Counted from the stretch's first letter, positions 10,346 to 19,692 are shown. The stretch is 64,000 nt of DNA from Methylocystaceae bacterium (GCA_009773555.1 WSXZ01000030.1:24761-88760); one strand, 5' to 3'. The notes: generated from the sequence alone by a model not told the origin. Made by a program: numbers and translations.

Positions 10346-13300
10346 TCACGCAGGCGCAGCGGCGTTGCCGTCGATGCGTCCCTGCAGACCGTTGGGCAGG
10401 CGCGGGTTGGGCAGAATATAGCGCCCGCGCTCCCGCACCATTTTGGTCACCGCCGCGAAATCGAGCTTGCCGGAGCCCAAAAGCGGCACTTGATCGACGA
10501 TCATGACTTCCGCCGGAATCATCAAGTCCGACGCGCCCTTCGATTTGGCGTAGGCCTGGAAATCGGCGCGCGTCGCGTCCTTCTGCTGCGTGATGAGAGT
10601 GATTCGCTCGCCCTTGCGCGGATCGACCTCAGTCGCCGCCGCCGACAGAGCGTCGGGCCAAAGTTCCGCCGCCAGCTGTTCGATCGCCGCGAGCGACACC
10701 ATCTCGCCGCCGACCTTGGCGAAGCGCTTGGCGCGACCCTTGATCGTCACATAGCCCTGCGCGTCGATGGTGACGATATCGCCCGTATCATGCCAGCCGT
10801 TCTCCGTCGGCTGCACCACGCCGGGCTTGTCGATCTTGAGATAGCCCATCATCACATTCGGCCCCCGCACCAAGAGCCTGCCGCCGTCCTCCACGCCTGG
10901 AACGGGCTCAAGCCGATGTTCGATCCCCGGCATCAGGCGTCCGACGGAGCCGAATCTGTTGAACATCGGCGTGTTGAGCGCGAGGACCGGCGAGGCTTCC
11001 GTCACGCCATAGCCTTCAAGGATGCGGACGCCGAACTTCTCCATCCACAGATCGCGCGTCGATTGTTTCACCGGCTCGGCGCCGGCGACGACATAACGGA
11101 TCGACCGAAAGTCATAGGCGTGCGCCGGGCGCGCGTAACCGGCGAGAAAAGTGTCCGTCCCGAAAAGAATCGTGGCGTTTGAGCCGTAAACGAGCTCCGG
11201 CACGATGCGATAGTGCAAGGGCGAGGGATAAAGATAGATCGGAACGCCGGAGATGAGCGGCAGCGTGAAGCCGACCGTCAGACCGAAGGAATGGAACATC
11301 GGCAGCACGTTGAAGACCTTGTCCGTGCGGCCGAAGTCGATGCGCGCGGCGGCCTGCGCGGCATTGGCGAGCATGTTTCGATGCGACAAAGCCACGCCCT
11401 TTGGCGCGCCTTCCGAACCCGAGGTGAAAAGTATCGCCGCCATCTCTGCGGCCTTGCGCGCCACGACGGGCTTACGGAAGCGTCGGAGCGCGTCCAGCCT
11501 GTCGGCGAAGGAGATGCGCGCGCGCATGTCTTCGAGATAGACGAGCGCAACTTTCTCTTCGAGCGCAGCGACAAGCTTTTCGAGTTTGGCTTTCTCGATG
11601 AAGCCGCGCGACGTCAGAATCGTCCTCGCCTGCGCCGCCTCGCAGCCCGCCAGAATATTGGCGGCGCCGGCGGTGAAATTGATCATCGCCGGCGCGCGGC
11701 CGGCAGAAATGACCGCGAGGAACGCTATTCCCGCGCCATTGGCGTTCGGCAGCATCAGTCCGATCGCATCGCCCGTCCTCCCGATCGCGGCGATCTTGCC
11801 GGCGAGCGCGCGCGTCCCGATCAGCAGCCTGCGATAGCTGAGCTGGCCGGCGATCGGGTCTTCGAGCGCGACGCGCGACAGCCCATGCGTGCGCGCGGCT
11901 TCGACGACGGCTTCGAAAAGCGTGCGATCGGCGTTGGTCGCGCGGAAGACGAGATCCGACATGATCTGATAGAGCGCCGCGCCGGCCGCCATCCGCCGCG
12001 CTTTGCCCTTCAGCGCGTCATCGACCGTGAGGCGGATCGGTTCGAGCACGGTGAGCGTGAATTTCGGAAACCACCGCCGGCGCGCCTGTTCACGCGTCAG
12101 CCGCGAGAACATCGTCGCCTCGGCGCCATCGATGTGCACCGGGACGACCATCGCGCCGGATTTTTCCGCGATCAGCCCCGCCCCGTCATAGACTTTCATC
12201 AGACTGCCGGTGACCGTCAGCCGGCCTTCCGGGAAGATGACGAGCGGGTTTCCATCCTTGACCGCATTGATGAGCGCGCGCGCGCCAAGCGGATTGGCTG
12301 GATCGAGCGGGATCACGCGCATGAATTTCAAAAACGGCTTCGCCCACCATGTCTGCGAGATTGCGCGGTCGACGGCGAAGACCGGCTGCTTTGGCATGAC
12401 GGCGAAAATCGCCGCGGCGTCGAGAAAACTCACATGGTTGAGCGCGACGATCGGATTGGGTCCCGCCTTCTCGAAATTTTCCAGCCCCTTAACCTCGAGA
12501 CGATAGAAGGCGCGAAAGTAGATCGAGAGCAGATCCTGCAAAGGCGACGCGACGACCGCCTTGACGATCCAGATCGAAGCGACGAGCGCGACGACGGCCA
12601 GGCCGATCAGCAGCGCCGCGAAAGAGACGCCCAAGCTCTGCAGACCCGCAACCCCGAGGCCGCCAAGCGCCATGAAGGCGGCGTTCTGCACATTCACCGC
12701 GGCGATGGTGCGGGCGCGCTGCTGCGGCGCGCTCTGCGCCTGAATGGCGGCGAAGGACGGAACGATCATCAGCCCGCCGGCGACCGCGAGCAGTGAAAGA
12801 TCGATCGCGGCGCGCCAGGCGAGCGGCTGAGCGAAATAGGCCTGCGGCGCCAGCGCCGTCGCTGCGGCGGGCGCATTCGAAAGGAGCAGCGCGAGCCCAA
12901 GGTCCGCGGACGCAAAAGCGACGAGCGCCGCGCCGACGGCAGTCGGCAGCAGCACGATCTTGCCCTTGAGCAGGAAGGCGGCGAGCCCTGATCCGATGGC
13001 GATGCCGACGGCGAACAGCGCCAGATGAATGCTGACGAGGATCTCGGCGCCATGCAGCGTCTGGGTGATGAGCGAGGGCGTGAGCGACATGGCGATCGAG
13101 CCGAACAGCCAGAAGAGACTCGTCACCACGGCAAGCCGCCGCAGCGCTATTTGACCACGCAGATGCCGCAGCAATTTGAAAGTTGAGCGGAAGACGTTGG
13201 CGTCGATCGCAAGATCGGGATCGGCGCGCCGGGTTGGGGGAATGAGCCACGCCGCGCCAAGCGCCAACGCCGCGACGCCCATGACTCCCGCCGCGAGGAT

Positions 13301-13804
13301 CGCCCCGTCGCCGACATGCAACGCCATGCCACCGGCGACCGTGCCGCTGAGAATGGCGAAAAAGGTCGCGCTCTCGACGAGCGCATTGCCCGCCGGAAGT
13401 TCCTCGCGCGTCAGATGGTCGGGCAAGATGCCGTATTTGACGGGGCCGAACAGCGCGCCGGTGACGCCGAAGAGAATGAGCGCGCCAAAGAGCGTCGGGA
13501 TATTGGCTAACAGAAAGCCGGTCGCGGACAATGCCGCCACGGCGATCTCCGCGACGCTCAGCCAGCGCACGACGCGCGCCTTGTCATATTTGTCGGCGAG
13601 CTCGCCGCCGATCGCCGAGAACAGAAAGAACGGCGCGATGAAGGCCGCGCCGGCGAGCGTCACGAGCGACGCGCCGCTCTCGGCCGCGTGCGCCAAGATC
13701 AGGAGAACCAGGGCGTTCTTCAAGAAATTGTCGTTGAAGGCGGCGAAGAACTGACGCCAGAACAATGGCGCGAAACGCCGAGAAGCGAGAAGCGAATGCG
13801 TCAT
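10346..13804 (-). CDS. aas: Three-domain acyl-phospholipid remodelling protein: MFS (LplT-like), PlsC acyltransferase, acyl-ACP/CoA ligase (Aas-like)
   Basis: About 1,152 residues hold three modules. Residues ~1-410 are a 12-segment MFS permease like LplT, which flips lysophospholipids. Next is a PlsC-type acyltransferase with NHVSFLD and FPEGR motifs. The C-terminal half is an AMP-binding ligase with the P-loop LFTSGSEGAPKG and a GYGVTEASP segment. E. coli splits these functions between LplT and Aas; fused forms are known in proteobacteria. Likely role: re-acylation of lysophosphatidylethanolamine in the inner membrane. The start at 13804 follows CGGAAG; an upstream in-frame start (13903) would add a non-membrane leader. 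It is divergent from a TetR gene whose operator-like sites lie between them. Confidence 0.87.
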   Translation of the reverse strand: MTHSLLASRRFAPLFWRQFFAAFNDNFLKNALVLLILAHAAESGASLVTLAGAAFIAPFFLFSAIGGELADKYDKARVVRWLSVAEIAVAALSATGFLLANIPTLFGALILFGVTGALFGPVKYGILPDHLTREELPAGNALVESATFFAILSGTVAGGMALHVGDGAILAAGVMGVAALALGAAWLIPPTRRADPDLAIDANVFRSTFKLLRHLRGQIALRRLAVVTSLFWLFGSIAMSLTPSLITQTLHGAEILVSIHLALFAVGIAIGSGLAAFLLKGKIVLLPTAVGAALVAFASADLGLALLLSNAPAAATALAPQAYFAQPLAWRAAIDLSLLAVAGGLMIVPSFAAIQAQSAPQQRARTIAAVNVQNAAFMALGGLGVAGLQSLGVSFAALLIGLAVVALVASIWIVKAVVASPLQDLLSIYFRAFYRLEVKGLENFEKAGPNPIVALNHVSFLDAAAIFAVMPKQPVFAVDRAISQTWWAKPFLKFMRVIPLDPANPLGARALINAVKDGNPLVIFPEGRLTVTGSLMKVYDGAGLIAEKSGAMVVPVHIDGAEATMFSRLTREQARRRWFPKFTLTVLEPIRLTVDDALKGKARRMAAGAALYQIMSDLVFRATNADRTLFEAVVEAARTHGLSRVALEDPIAGQLSYRRLLIGTRALAGKIAAIGRTGDAIGLMLPNANGAGIAFLAVISAGRAPAMINFTAGAANILAGCEAAQARTILTSRGFIEKAKLEKLVAALEEKVALVYLEDMRARISFADRLDALRRFRKPVVARKAAEMAAILFTSGSEGAPKGVALSHRNMLANAAQAAARIDFGRTDKVFNVLPMFHSFGLTVGFTLPLISGVPIYLYPSPLHYRIVPELVYGSNATILFGTDTFLAGYARPAHAYDFRSIRYVVAGAEPVKQSTRDLWMEKFGVRILEGYGVTEASPVLALNTPMFNRFGSVGRLMPGIEHRLEPVPGVEDGGRLLVRGPNVMMGYLKIDKPGVVQPTENGWHDTGDIVTIDAQGYVTIKGRAKRFAKVGGEMVSLAAIEQLAAELWPDALSAAATEVDPRKGERITLITQQKDATRADFQAYAKSKGASDLMIPAEVMIVDQVPLLGSGKLDFAAVTKMVRERGRYILPNPRLPNGLQGRIDGNAAAPA

Positions 13805-13929
13805 GTCGAAGCTTCCGGGAGGTGCGTCGTGACATTCGCCGATCACCCTTAAGGATCGGTCAAACCGGACGCGTTGCAATGGGCGTGGCGATCGGCGTTG
13901 CAACCGGGTCGAAGGTCAGCCTTTCGCCA

Positions 13930-13942
13930 TGAACTATGTTCA
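13930..13942. promoter_or_regulatory. Operator-like palindrome 1 (TGAAC-N3-GTTCA)
   Basis: TGAACTATGTTCA is a perfect 5+5 palindrome. A second copy with the same arms is at 13986-13998, 56 bases away centre to centre. Both sit between the divergent aas and TetR genes, so they probably bind the TetR protein. Confidence 0.65.
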
Positions 13943-13985
13943 ATATGGAGACTGCAGCGCTTTTGCTCTGCCGTCAACAAGAAAA

Positions 13986-13998
13986 TGAACGGTGTTCA
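13986..13998. promoter_or_regulatory. Operator-like palindrome 2 (TGAAC-N3-GTTCA)
   Basis: TGAACGGTGTTCA has the same arms as the first site and extends to a 6+6 palindrome (ATGAAC/GTTCAT). It ends about 22 bases before the proposed TTG start of the TetR gene. Confidence 0.65.
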
Positions 13999-14019
13999 TG
14001 CCGAATTGGGAGACGTTCC

Positions 14020-14646
14020 TTGAACGAGAATAACGCCGACGCGGGAGCCGGCCGCCGGACGCAGTTGCGTGACCGGCTTATCGACATCGCGCAGGAGACC
14101 ATCGCGGCGCAGGGTCTCGACGGACTTAAGGCGCGCGATCTCGCCGCCGCCGCCGGTTGCGCGCTCGGCGCGATCTATACCGCTTTTCATGACCTCGACG
14201 AGCTGATCCTGCGGGTCAACGCGCGCACCCTGGCGCGCCTGGAGCTCGCGCTCGGCGCGGCGTTTGTGGACGCAGAGGCGGAGCAGGCGCTCGAAGCCAT
14301 GGCGCGAGCCTATCTGAGCTTTGCGAGAAAAGAGGAGCCGAGCTGGCGCGCGCTGTTCGAGCACCGATTGCCCCCTGGCGCGCCCGTGCCGGCCTGGTAT
14401 GCGGACGCGCGCAACCGCCTGTTCAGTCGGTTGGACGCGCCGCTTGCGCAACTGCTGCCAGGCAAGGACGCGACGGCGCGCGCTGCGCTCGCGCGCACGC
14501 TGTTTTCGGCCGTCCATGGAGTCATCGCGCTAGGGCTCGAGGAGAAGATCGCTGAGACTCCGCCAAAGTTGCTGGATGAGCAGCTCGGCCTGCTGATACG
14601 GCTTCTCGCGGCGGGACTGATGATGGAGTCGGCCCGCTTGATTTGA
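14020..14646 (+). CDS. TetR/AcrR family regulator, divergent from aas
   Basis: The 208-residue protein (from a TTG at 14020) has an N-terminal helix-turn-helix with the TetR pattern LKARDLAAAAGCALGAIYTAF, then an all-helical C-terminal ligand domain. The TTG follows GGGAGA at suitable spacing. The upstream in-frame ATG at 13936 lies inside operator-like palindrome 1, which argues against it. Inference: it controls itself and the aas gene through the two TGAAC-N3-GTTCA sites and senses a fatty-acid-related ligand, given the neighbour. It may share a transcript with the permease gene 25 bases downstream. Confidence 0.82.
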   Translation: MNENNADAGAGRRTQLRDRLIDIAQETIAAQGLDGLKARDLAAAAGCALGAIYTAFHDLDELILRVNARTLARLELALGAAFVDAEAEQALEAMARAYLSFARKEEPSWRALFEHRLPPGAPVPAWYADARNRLFSRLDAPLAQLLPGKDATARAALARTLFSAVHGVIALGLEEKIAETPPKLLDEQLGLLIRLLAAGLMMESARLI

Positions 14647-14671
14647 GCCGCGCGAGCTGACATAGGCGCGC

Positions 14672-15412
14672 ATGACTTACATTCTGCTGTTTGCCGTAGC
14701 GACCTGGGCGGGCGCGCAGAATGCGCTTGCCGGCGGCGGCTCCTTCCTCACGCTTCCCGCCCTGATGTTCACGGGCATGGACGCGCTCGCCGCCAATATC
14801 ACGTCATGCGCGGCGCTGTTTCCGGCGCAGGTCGCGACCGGCTGGACCGGCCGCAAGCTCGCCAAGGGCGCCAGTGGGCTTTCGCTGCGCACGCTGTTCG
14901 TCATCAGCATCGTCGGCGGCGCCGTCGGCGCGGCGGTGTTGCTGGGCACGCCGCGCGGACTCTTCGCGCGTCTCGTGCCATGGCTCGTGCTCTTTGCGAC
15001 GGTGGTCTTCGCCTGGGGCAGTTTCTTTCGCAAGCCCGTCGAAACGCACAGCCATCTCGGCACGCCGCGCGCGGCCCTCGCGCAATTTCTGATTTCGGTT
15101 TACGGCGGCTATTTCGGCGGCGGCATCGGCTTCCTCATGGTCGCCGCGCTGACCATGGCCGGACAGGGGGTGCGCGTCGCCAGCGCAACAAAAAATGTTC
15201 TGGCCGGCGTCATGAACGCCTCCGCCGTCGCGATCTTCCTGTTCTCGCCGGATCTGCACTGGCCGCAGGCGCTGGTGACGAGCGTGGGCGCGACGATCGG
15301 CGGCGTCGCCGGCGCCCGCCTGATCCATCACATCGACGAAAAAATCCTGCGCATCTTCATCGTCGTGGTCGGCGCGGCGCTGACTGTCGGCCTCTTCCTC
15401 AGAGCGCCATGA
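14672..15412 (+). CDS. TauE/SafE (TSUP) family membrane permease
   Basis: The 246-residue protein has about eight hydrophobic segments in two repeats, each with a glycine-rich start (NALAGGGSFLTLPALMF in the first; FGGGIGFLMVAALT in the second), the hallmark of the TauE/SafE family. Members export sulfite, sulfoacetate or other organosulfur compounds, but the substrate here cannot be told. It follows the TetR gene by 25 bases, so the two may be co-transcribed. It converges with ccmG, with 19 bases between the stop codons. Confidence 0.85.
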   Translation: MTYILLFAVATWAGAQNALAGGGSFLTLPALMFTGMDALAANITSCAALFPAQVATGWTGRKLAKGASGLSLRTLFVISIVGGAVGAAVLLGTPRGLFARLVPWLVLFATVVFAWGSFFRKPVETHSHLGTPRAALAQFLISVYGGYFGGGIGFLMVAALTMAGQGVRVASATKNVLAGVMNASAVAIFLFSPDLHWPQALVTSVGATIGGVAGARLIHHIDEKILRIFIVVVGAALTVGLFLRAP

Positions 15413-15431
15413 TCCCGGACGCCCGATGCGT

Positions 15432-16028
15432 TCAGCGCGTCGTGGCCGCCCCGCCCGCCATCGCCTTTTCGATCTCGGGAATGAGCGTCGTCGCAATGGC
15501 GGAAGGCGTCAGCGGCCCGACAAATTTATAGGCGATCGTTCCGTCGCCCTTGATCACGAAGGTCTCCGGCACGCCGTAGACGCCGAAGTCGATCGCCGTG
15601 CGGCCGGCAGGGTCGACGCCGACGCGCGCGAAAGGATTGCCGCCCTCCTCAAGAAAACCTAAGGCCTTTGTCGTCTCATCCTTGTAGGAGAGCCCGTAAA
15701 GCTCGACGCCTTTGGCCTTGAGCGCTTGATCGCCAGCCATCGCCATGAGCGCCGAATGCTCCTGTCGGCAGGGTCCGCACCAGCTGGCGAAGACATTGAC
15801 GAGGCTCACGTGACCCTTGCGCAAATCTTCGGTCGAGAGACCAGGAACGCCGGCCAATCCTTCAAGCGCCGGCAGATCGAAAGCCGGCGCCGGCCTGCCG
15901 ATCAGCGCCGAGGGGATACGCGACGCGTCGCCGGAGAAGAGCCGCACCAGGAAGACCAGCGCCAGCAGCGCGAAGAGCGCCAGCGGCAGAAAGCGCAGCG
16001 CCGAGCGCGGCGCGACGGCGTCGCTCAC
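15432..16028 (-). CDS. ccmG: Thiol:disulfide oxidoreductase CcmG/DsbE
   Basis: The 198-residue thioredoxin-fold protein has one N-terminal membrane anchor (residues ~11-31) and the active site WCGPC (near residue 84). CcmG is periplasmic and reduces the haem-binding cysteines of apocytochrome c, or resolves the CcmH mixed disulfide, during system I cytochrome c maturation. The GVPETFVI loop with the cis-proline is present. It starts at GTG, overlapping the ccmD stop by four bases (GTGA), and is the last gene of the ccmCDG run. Confidence 0.93.
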   Translation of the reverse strand: MSDAVAPRSALRFLPLALFALLALVFLVRLFSGDASRIPSALIGRPAPAFDLPALEGLAGVPGLSTEDLRKGHVSLVNVFASWCGPCRQEHSALMAMAGDQALKAKGVELYGLSYKDETTKALGFLEEGGNPFARVGVDPAGRTAIDFGVYGVPETFVIKGDGTIAYKFVGPLTPSAIATTLIPEIEKAMAGGAATTR

Positions 16029-16183
16029 GCGCCCTCTCCTTCATCGCGCGCGCCCGCCGCGCCAAAGCGCGCCAGCGCCGAGCGCAGGCGGCGATAGTCG
16101 AGGATAATGCGCAAGGTCACGACGCCGAGCGTCACGGCCGTCACGCCATAAGCGGCGGCGATATAGAACCAGTGGCCGCTCAT
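16025..16183 (-). CDS. ccmD: Haem exporter protein CcmD
   Basis: The 52-residue protein starts MSGHWFYIAAAYGVTAV and has one membrane helix followed by a basic, polar tail (LDYRRLRSALARFG), the usual CcmD layout. CcmD helps release haem-loaded CcmE from the CcmABC complex. It overlaps ccmC at its start (ATGA) and ccmG at its stop (GTGA), so translation of the three is probably coupled. Confidence 0.85.
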   Translation of the reverse strand: MSGHWFYIAAAYGVTAVTLGVVTLRIILDYRRLRSALARFGAAGARDEGEGA

Positions 16184-16944
16184 TCCGCCGCCTCCATGCT
16201 CTCATTGCCGGCGACTTCGCCGGCGCGGACGGCCTGCATCGACAAGCGCGCGAGGCGCCGGCGCAGGATTTCGTTGCGGATCGCCATGATATGCAGCGTC
16301 GAGAACAACAACGTCGCGGCGAGCGCCATGACGATCAGCGGCCACAGCATCGATCCGGAGATCGCCGGTCCGTCAATGCGAAACACCGAGGCCGGCTGGT
16401 GCAACGTATTCCACCAGTCGACGGAATATTTGATGATCGGAATGTCGATGGCGCCGACGAGTGTCATGATCGCTGCGATGCGCGCGCCGCGCGGCGTGTC
16501 GTCCATCGTCTGCCTGACGGCGATGAGACCGAGATAGAGAAGAAAAAGCACCAGCATCGAGGTGAGGCGCGCGTCCCACACCCAGAACGTCCCCCACATC
16601 GGCTTGCCCCAGAGCGAGCCCGTGACGAGACAAATGAAGGTGAAGGCGGCGCCGAGGCTGGCGGCGGTTTTCTGCGCCGCGTCGGCGAGGGGATGACGCC
16701 ACACCAGAACGCCGAGCGACGCCGAGGTCATCACGATATAGGCGAAGATCGCCAGCCAGGCGGACGGAACATGGATGTACATGATCCGGACGGTTTCGCC
16801 CTGCTGATAATCGGGCGGCGCCGTGAAGGCGCCGTAGAGCCCGATCGCGAGCAGCAGCGCCGTGGCGCTTGAGAGCCACGGCAACGCGCGTTCTGCGAAA
16901 CGCAGAAAGCGCGTTGGATTAGCGTAAGTGGACAGAAAGCTCAT
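16180..16944 (-). CDS. ccmC: Haem exporter membrane protein CcmC
   Basis: The 254-residue membrane protein has about six transmembrane segments and the tryptophan-rich WWD-type motif WGTFWVWDARLTS in the periplasmic loop (residues ~118-130), with conserved flanking histidines. CcmC delivers haem to CcmE. Usually ccmA and ccmB lie just upstream; here the upstream neighbour is ctpA, so those genes must be elsewhere if the system works. The next gene, ccmD, overlaps by four bases. Confidence 0.94.
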   Translation of the reverse strand: MSFLSTYANPTRFLRFAERALPWLSSATALLLAIGLYGAFTAPPDYQQGETVRIMYIHVPSAWLAIFAYIVMTSASLGVLVWRHPLADAAQKTAASLGAAFTFICLVTGSLWGKPMWGTFWVWDARLTSMLVLFLLYLGLIAVRQTMDDTPRGARIAAIMTLVGAIDIPIIKYSVDWWNTLHQPASVFRIDGPAISGSMLWPLIVMALAATLLFSTLHIMAIRNEILRRRLARLSMQAVRAGEVAGNESMEAAE

Positions 16945-16993
16945 CGATCGCCGGAAACTCCCGCCGACCGTCTAAGCCCCACGGCCATCACCG

Positions 16994-18358
16994 TCAATTG
17001 GCGGCTTTGGACGGCGGCTTGGTCGTGTCCTTGGCGACTTCCTTGGACTGTTCGGCGAGGATCTGCGCCCTCGGCTTGCCGTGCAGAAGTTCGACCGCCG
17101 CGGTGAGCTGCTTGTCCTTCGCCTCATCCGGCGGGACATAGGCCTGCGAGCCGGTCTTTTCCTCGTCGCCCGTCTTGAGATGGCCCTTCAGCGACGCTTC
17201 GCCCTTGGTGTCGTCCTTACCCTTGAGCTCGTCCGGCACGTCCTGCAGGATGATCATGTCGGGATCAATGCCCTTGGCCTGGATCGTGCGGCCGGACGGC
17301 GTGTAATAGCGCGCCGTCGTCAGCCGCAGCGCGCCGCTCGAGCCGCCAAGCGGAATGATCGTCTGCACCGAGCCCTTACCGAAGGACCGCGTCCCGATCA
17401 GCGTCGCGCGCTTGTGATCCTGCAAGGCGCCGGCGACGATTTCGGACGCCGAGGCCGAGCCGCCGTTGATCAGCACGACGACGGGCTTGCCCTTCGACAG
17501 ATCGCCGGAGCCGCGGGCGTTGTAGCGCTGAGTTTCATCGGCGTTGCGGCCGCGCGTCGACACGATCTCGCCCTTGTCGATGAAGGAGTTGACGACCTGG
17601 ATGGACTGATCCAGCAAGCCGCCCGGATTGTTGCGCAGATCGAGGATGTAGCCTTTGAACTTGTCCGCGGGGATGTCCTGCTGCGCCTTAGCCATGGCGG
17701 TGCGCAGGCCTTCCGCGGTCTCTTCATTGAACTGCGAAATGCGTACATAGGCGATGTCGTCGCCCTGCTTGCGCGAGCGCACGGATTTGATGTGGATCTC
17801 GGCGCGGACGAGCTTGACCTCGACCTTGTCCTTGTTCTTGCCGCGGAAGAGCGTCAGCTTGACAGGCGTGTTGATCGCGCCGCGCATTTTATCGACGGCC
17901 TGATTGAGCGTCATGCCCTGCACGGTCTCGTCGTCGATGGCGCCGATGAGATCGCCGGACATGATCCCGGCGCGCGACGCCGGGGTGTCGTCGATCGGCG
18001 TGACGACCTTCACGAGCCCGTCTTCCTGGGTGACCTCGATGCCGAGGCCGCCGAACTTGCCCTCGGTCTGCGTCCGCATATCCTTGAAGGCCTTGGCGTC
18101 AAGGTAGCTCGAATGCGGATCGAGCGAGGTCAGCATGCCGTTGATGGCGTTTTCGACGAGCTTTTGCTCATCGGGCTTCTCGACATAGTCGGCGCGCACC
18201 TTGTCGAACACGTCGCCGAACAGGCTGAGGTTCTTGTAGGTGTCGGCGGAAGCGGCTTGAGCCGGAGCGCCGATGACGGCGCGCGCCTGCTGGCCAAGCG
18301 TGGCGCATCCCGCTCCAATTGCTATTCCTGTGGCGATAAGGGCTGTTTTGCGAATCAT
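16994..18358 (-). CDS. ctpA: C-terminal processing peptidase, S41 family
   Basis: The 454-residue protein has a signal-like N-terminus, an S41 N-terminal region, a PDZ domain (about residues 95-175, GLGIEVTQEDGLVKVV) and the protease core. The Ser-Lys dyad lies in GGSASASEIVAGALQDHKRA and GTRSFGKGSVQT. Such proteases cut periplasmic or envelope proteins, including peptidoglycan hydrolases, from the C-terminal side. The ATG at 18358 overlaps the envC stop (ATGA), so the two are translationally coupled; this favours a joint role in cell-wall turnover. The tail is lysine-rich and repetitive. Confidence 0.93.
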   Translation of the reverse strand: MIRKTALIATGIAIGAGCATLGQQARAVIGAPAQAASADTYKNLSLFGDVFDKVRADYVEKPDEQKLVENAINGMLTSLDPHSSYLDAKAFKDMRTQTEGKFGGLGIEVTQEDGLVKVVTPIDDTPASRAGIMSGDLIGAIDDETVQGMTLNQAVDKMRGAINTPVKLTLFRGKNKDKVEVKLVRAEIHIKSVRSRKQGDDIAYVRISQFNEETAEGLRTAMAKAQQDIPADKFKGYILDLRNNPGGLLDQSIQVVNSFIDKGEIVSTRGRNADETQRYNARGSGDLSKGKPVVVLINGGSASASEIVAGALQDHKRATLIGTRSFGKGSVQTIIPLGGSSGALRLTTARYYTPSGRTIQAKGIDPDMIILQDVPDELKGKDDTKGEASLKGHLKTGDEEKTGSQAYVPPDEAKDKQLTAAVELLHGKPRAQILAEQSKEVAKDTTKPPSKAAN

Positions 18359-19692
18359 CCGCCGACCTTCCGACTGTCTGACTTTGCCCACCATGGGCCC
18401 GAGTCGATTGACGCTCCGTCCTTGCGGAACTCAACATAAAGAATGGGTTGTTTCGCGCCGATTGCGATGGTCGCCGCGGTTTGCGCGGCTCCGTCTCCCA
18501 TGCTGGCTATCGGCTCACCTGCGAGAACGAACTGTCCCACGTTCACATTGGTGCGACTCATGCCGGCCAGGACCACATAATAACCGCCGCCGGCGTTAAT
18601 GATCAAGAGTTGTCCATAACTTCGGTAAGGCCCTGAAAAAGCGATCCATCCGTCGCAAGGGGCGATAACCACCCCATTCTCGCGCGCCGCGATCGACAGG
18701 CCCTTCTCCTTGCCGCCAAAACCGTCCGGCGCGCCGAAACGCCGCACGACCGATCCTGCGGCCGGGGCCGGCAGTCGGCCTTTAAGATCCATGAAAGCGA
18801 CGGCGGGCGCAAGTCGCGCCGGATCCTTGAACGGCGCAGACAACGCTTTGAGCCGCTCTCGCTCTGAAAGCATCGCTTGAGCTTTGGCGCGCTCGTCGTC
18901 GGCCTTGCGCGCCGCCTCCGCCGCGCGTCGCGCCGCCGCGCTGTCCGCCTCCATGCGCGAGATCAGGTCCTTGAGGCTTGTGGCGCGCTGCGCCAGCGTG
19001 CGCGCGCGCTCCGTCTCCGCCTGCAAGGCGCTTTGCGCGGTGGAAAGCGCGTCCTGACGTTCGCCGATCATCGGGGCGAGCCTTTCGCGCTGAACGTTGA
19101 GGCTCGCTTGCTGCTCCGCGAGGCGTTCGCGCTCACGCCGAACGCCATCGCGCACCTGTTCGAGTTCCGAAAGATCGCGCTGCAGCTGGCGCGCTTCGGC
19201 GCGCATTTGCGGCAGCACGGCGCCGAGCGCGAGCGACGCCCGGACGGCCTCGAGAATCTCGTTCGGTCGCGCGATCAGCGCCGGCGGCGGCTTACGGCCC
19301 ATCCGTTGCAGGACGGTAAGAATCTCCATGATCAATCCGCGGCGGCTCTCGAGCGAGGATACGATCTTCCGCTCGTTCTCGGTGAGCGCCGAAAGCCGCT
19401 CTTCGATCTCGGCCGCGCGGCCTTCCGTCTCCTGCAGCCGCTGCGTCGCTTCGATGAGCGCGCCATTCAGCCTTTCGCGCGCGGCGGCGTGATCGACAAG
19501 CTGCTCTTCAAGTCGACGCGCGCGCTCCCGGGCGGCGCCCATCGTGTCTTCGACGCCGCGCAATTCTTGTTGCTTTGATGAAATGTCTTTGGCGTCCGGA
19601 CCCTGTTGTTCGGCATGTGCGGAAAATGCGACAGAAATCGCCAGGAGCGCCGCAGAGATGAGCCCGCGCTCGGTGGCTTCGTTACCCGCCAT
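18355..19692 (-). CDS. envC: Murein hydrolase activator EnvC-like protein (coiled coil plus degenerate LytM)
   Basis: About 445 residues. A signal peptide is followed by long coiled coils (residues ~35-260, rich in E, R, L and Q heptads) and a C-terminal M23/LytM domain. The domain keeps the fold but lacks the full HxxxD...HxH zinc set (ENGVVIAPCDGWIAFSG; YYVVLAGMSR), as in EnvC, which activates amidases rather than cutting the wall itself. The ATG at 19692 overlaps the malQ stop by about 11 bases; 19707 is an alternative start. The coupled ctpA downstream fits a divisome or cell-separation role. Confidence 0.88.
   Translation of the reverse strand: MAGNEATERGLISAALLAISVAFSAHAEQQGPDAKDISSKQQELRGVEDTMGAARERARRLEEQLVDHAAARERLNGALIEATQRLQETEGRAAEIEERLSALTENERKIVSSLESRRGLIMEILTVLQRMGRKPPPALIARPNEILEAVRASLALGAVLPQMRAEARQLQRDLSELEQVRDGVRRERERLAEQQASLNVQRERLAPMIGERQDALSTAQSALQAETERARTLAQRATSLKDLISRMEADSAAARRAAEAARKADDERAKAQAMLSERERLKALSAPFKDPARLAPAVAFMDLKGRLPAPAAGSVVRRFGAPDGFGGKEKGLSIAARENGVVIAPCDGWIAFSGPYRSYGQLLIINAGGGYYVVLAGMSRTNVNVGQFVLAGEPIASMGDGAAQTAATIAIGAKQPILYVEFRKDGASIDSGPWWAKSDSRKVGG

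Noticed and set aside
11213..12796. Long plus-strand open frame inside the aas gene
   Set aside because: It is an antisense shadow: arginine/aspartate-rich, no ribosome site, while the minus-strand frame has all expected domain motifs.
13936..14019. ATG at 13936 as the start of the first TetR gene
   Set aside because: It lies inside an operator-like palindrome, lacks a ribosome site and adds a cysteine-rich leader not seen in the family; the TTG at 14020 has a good site.
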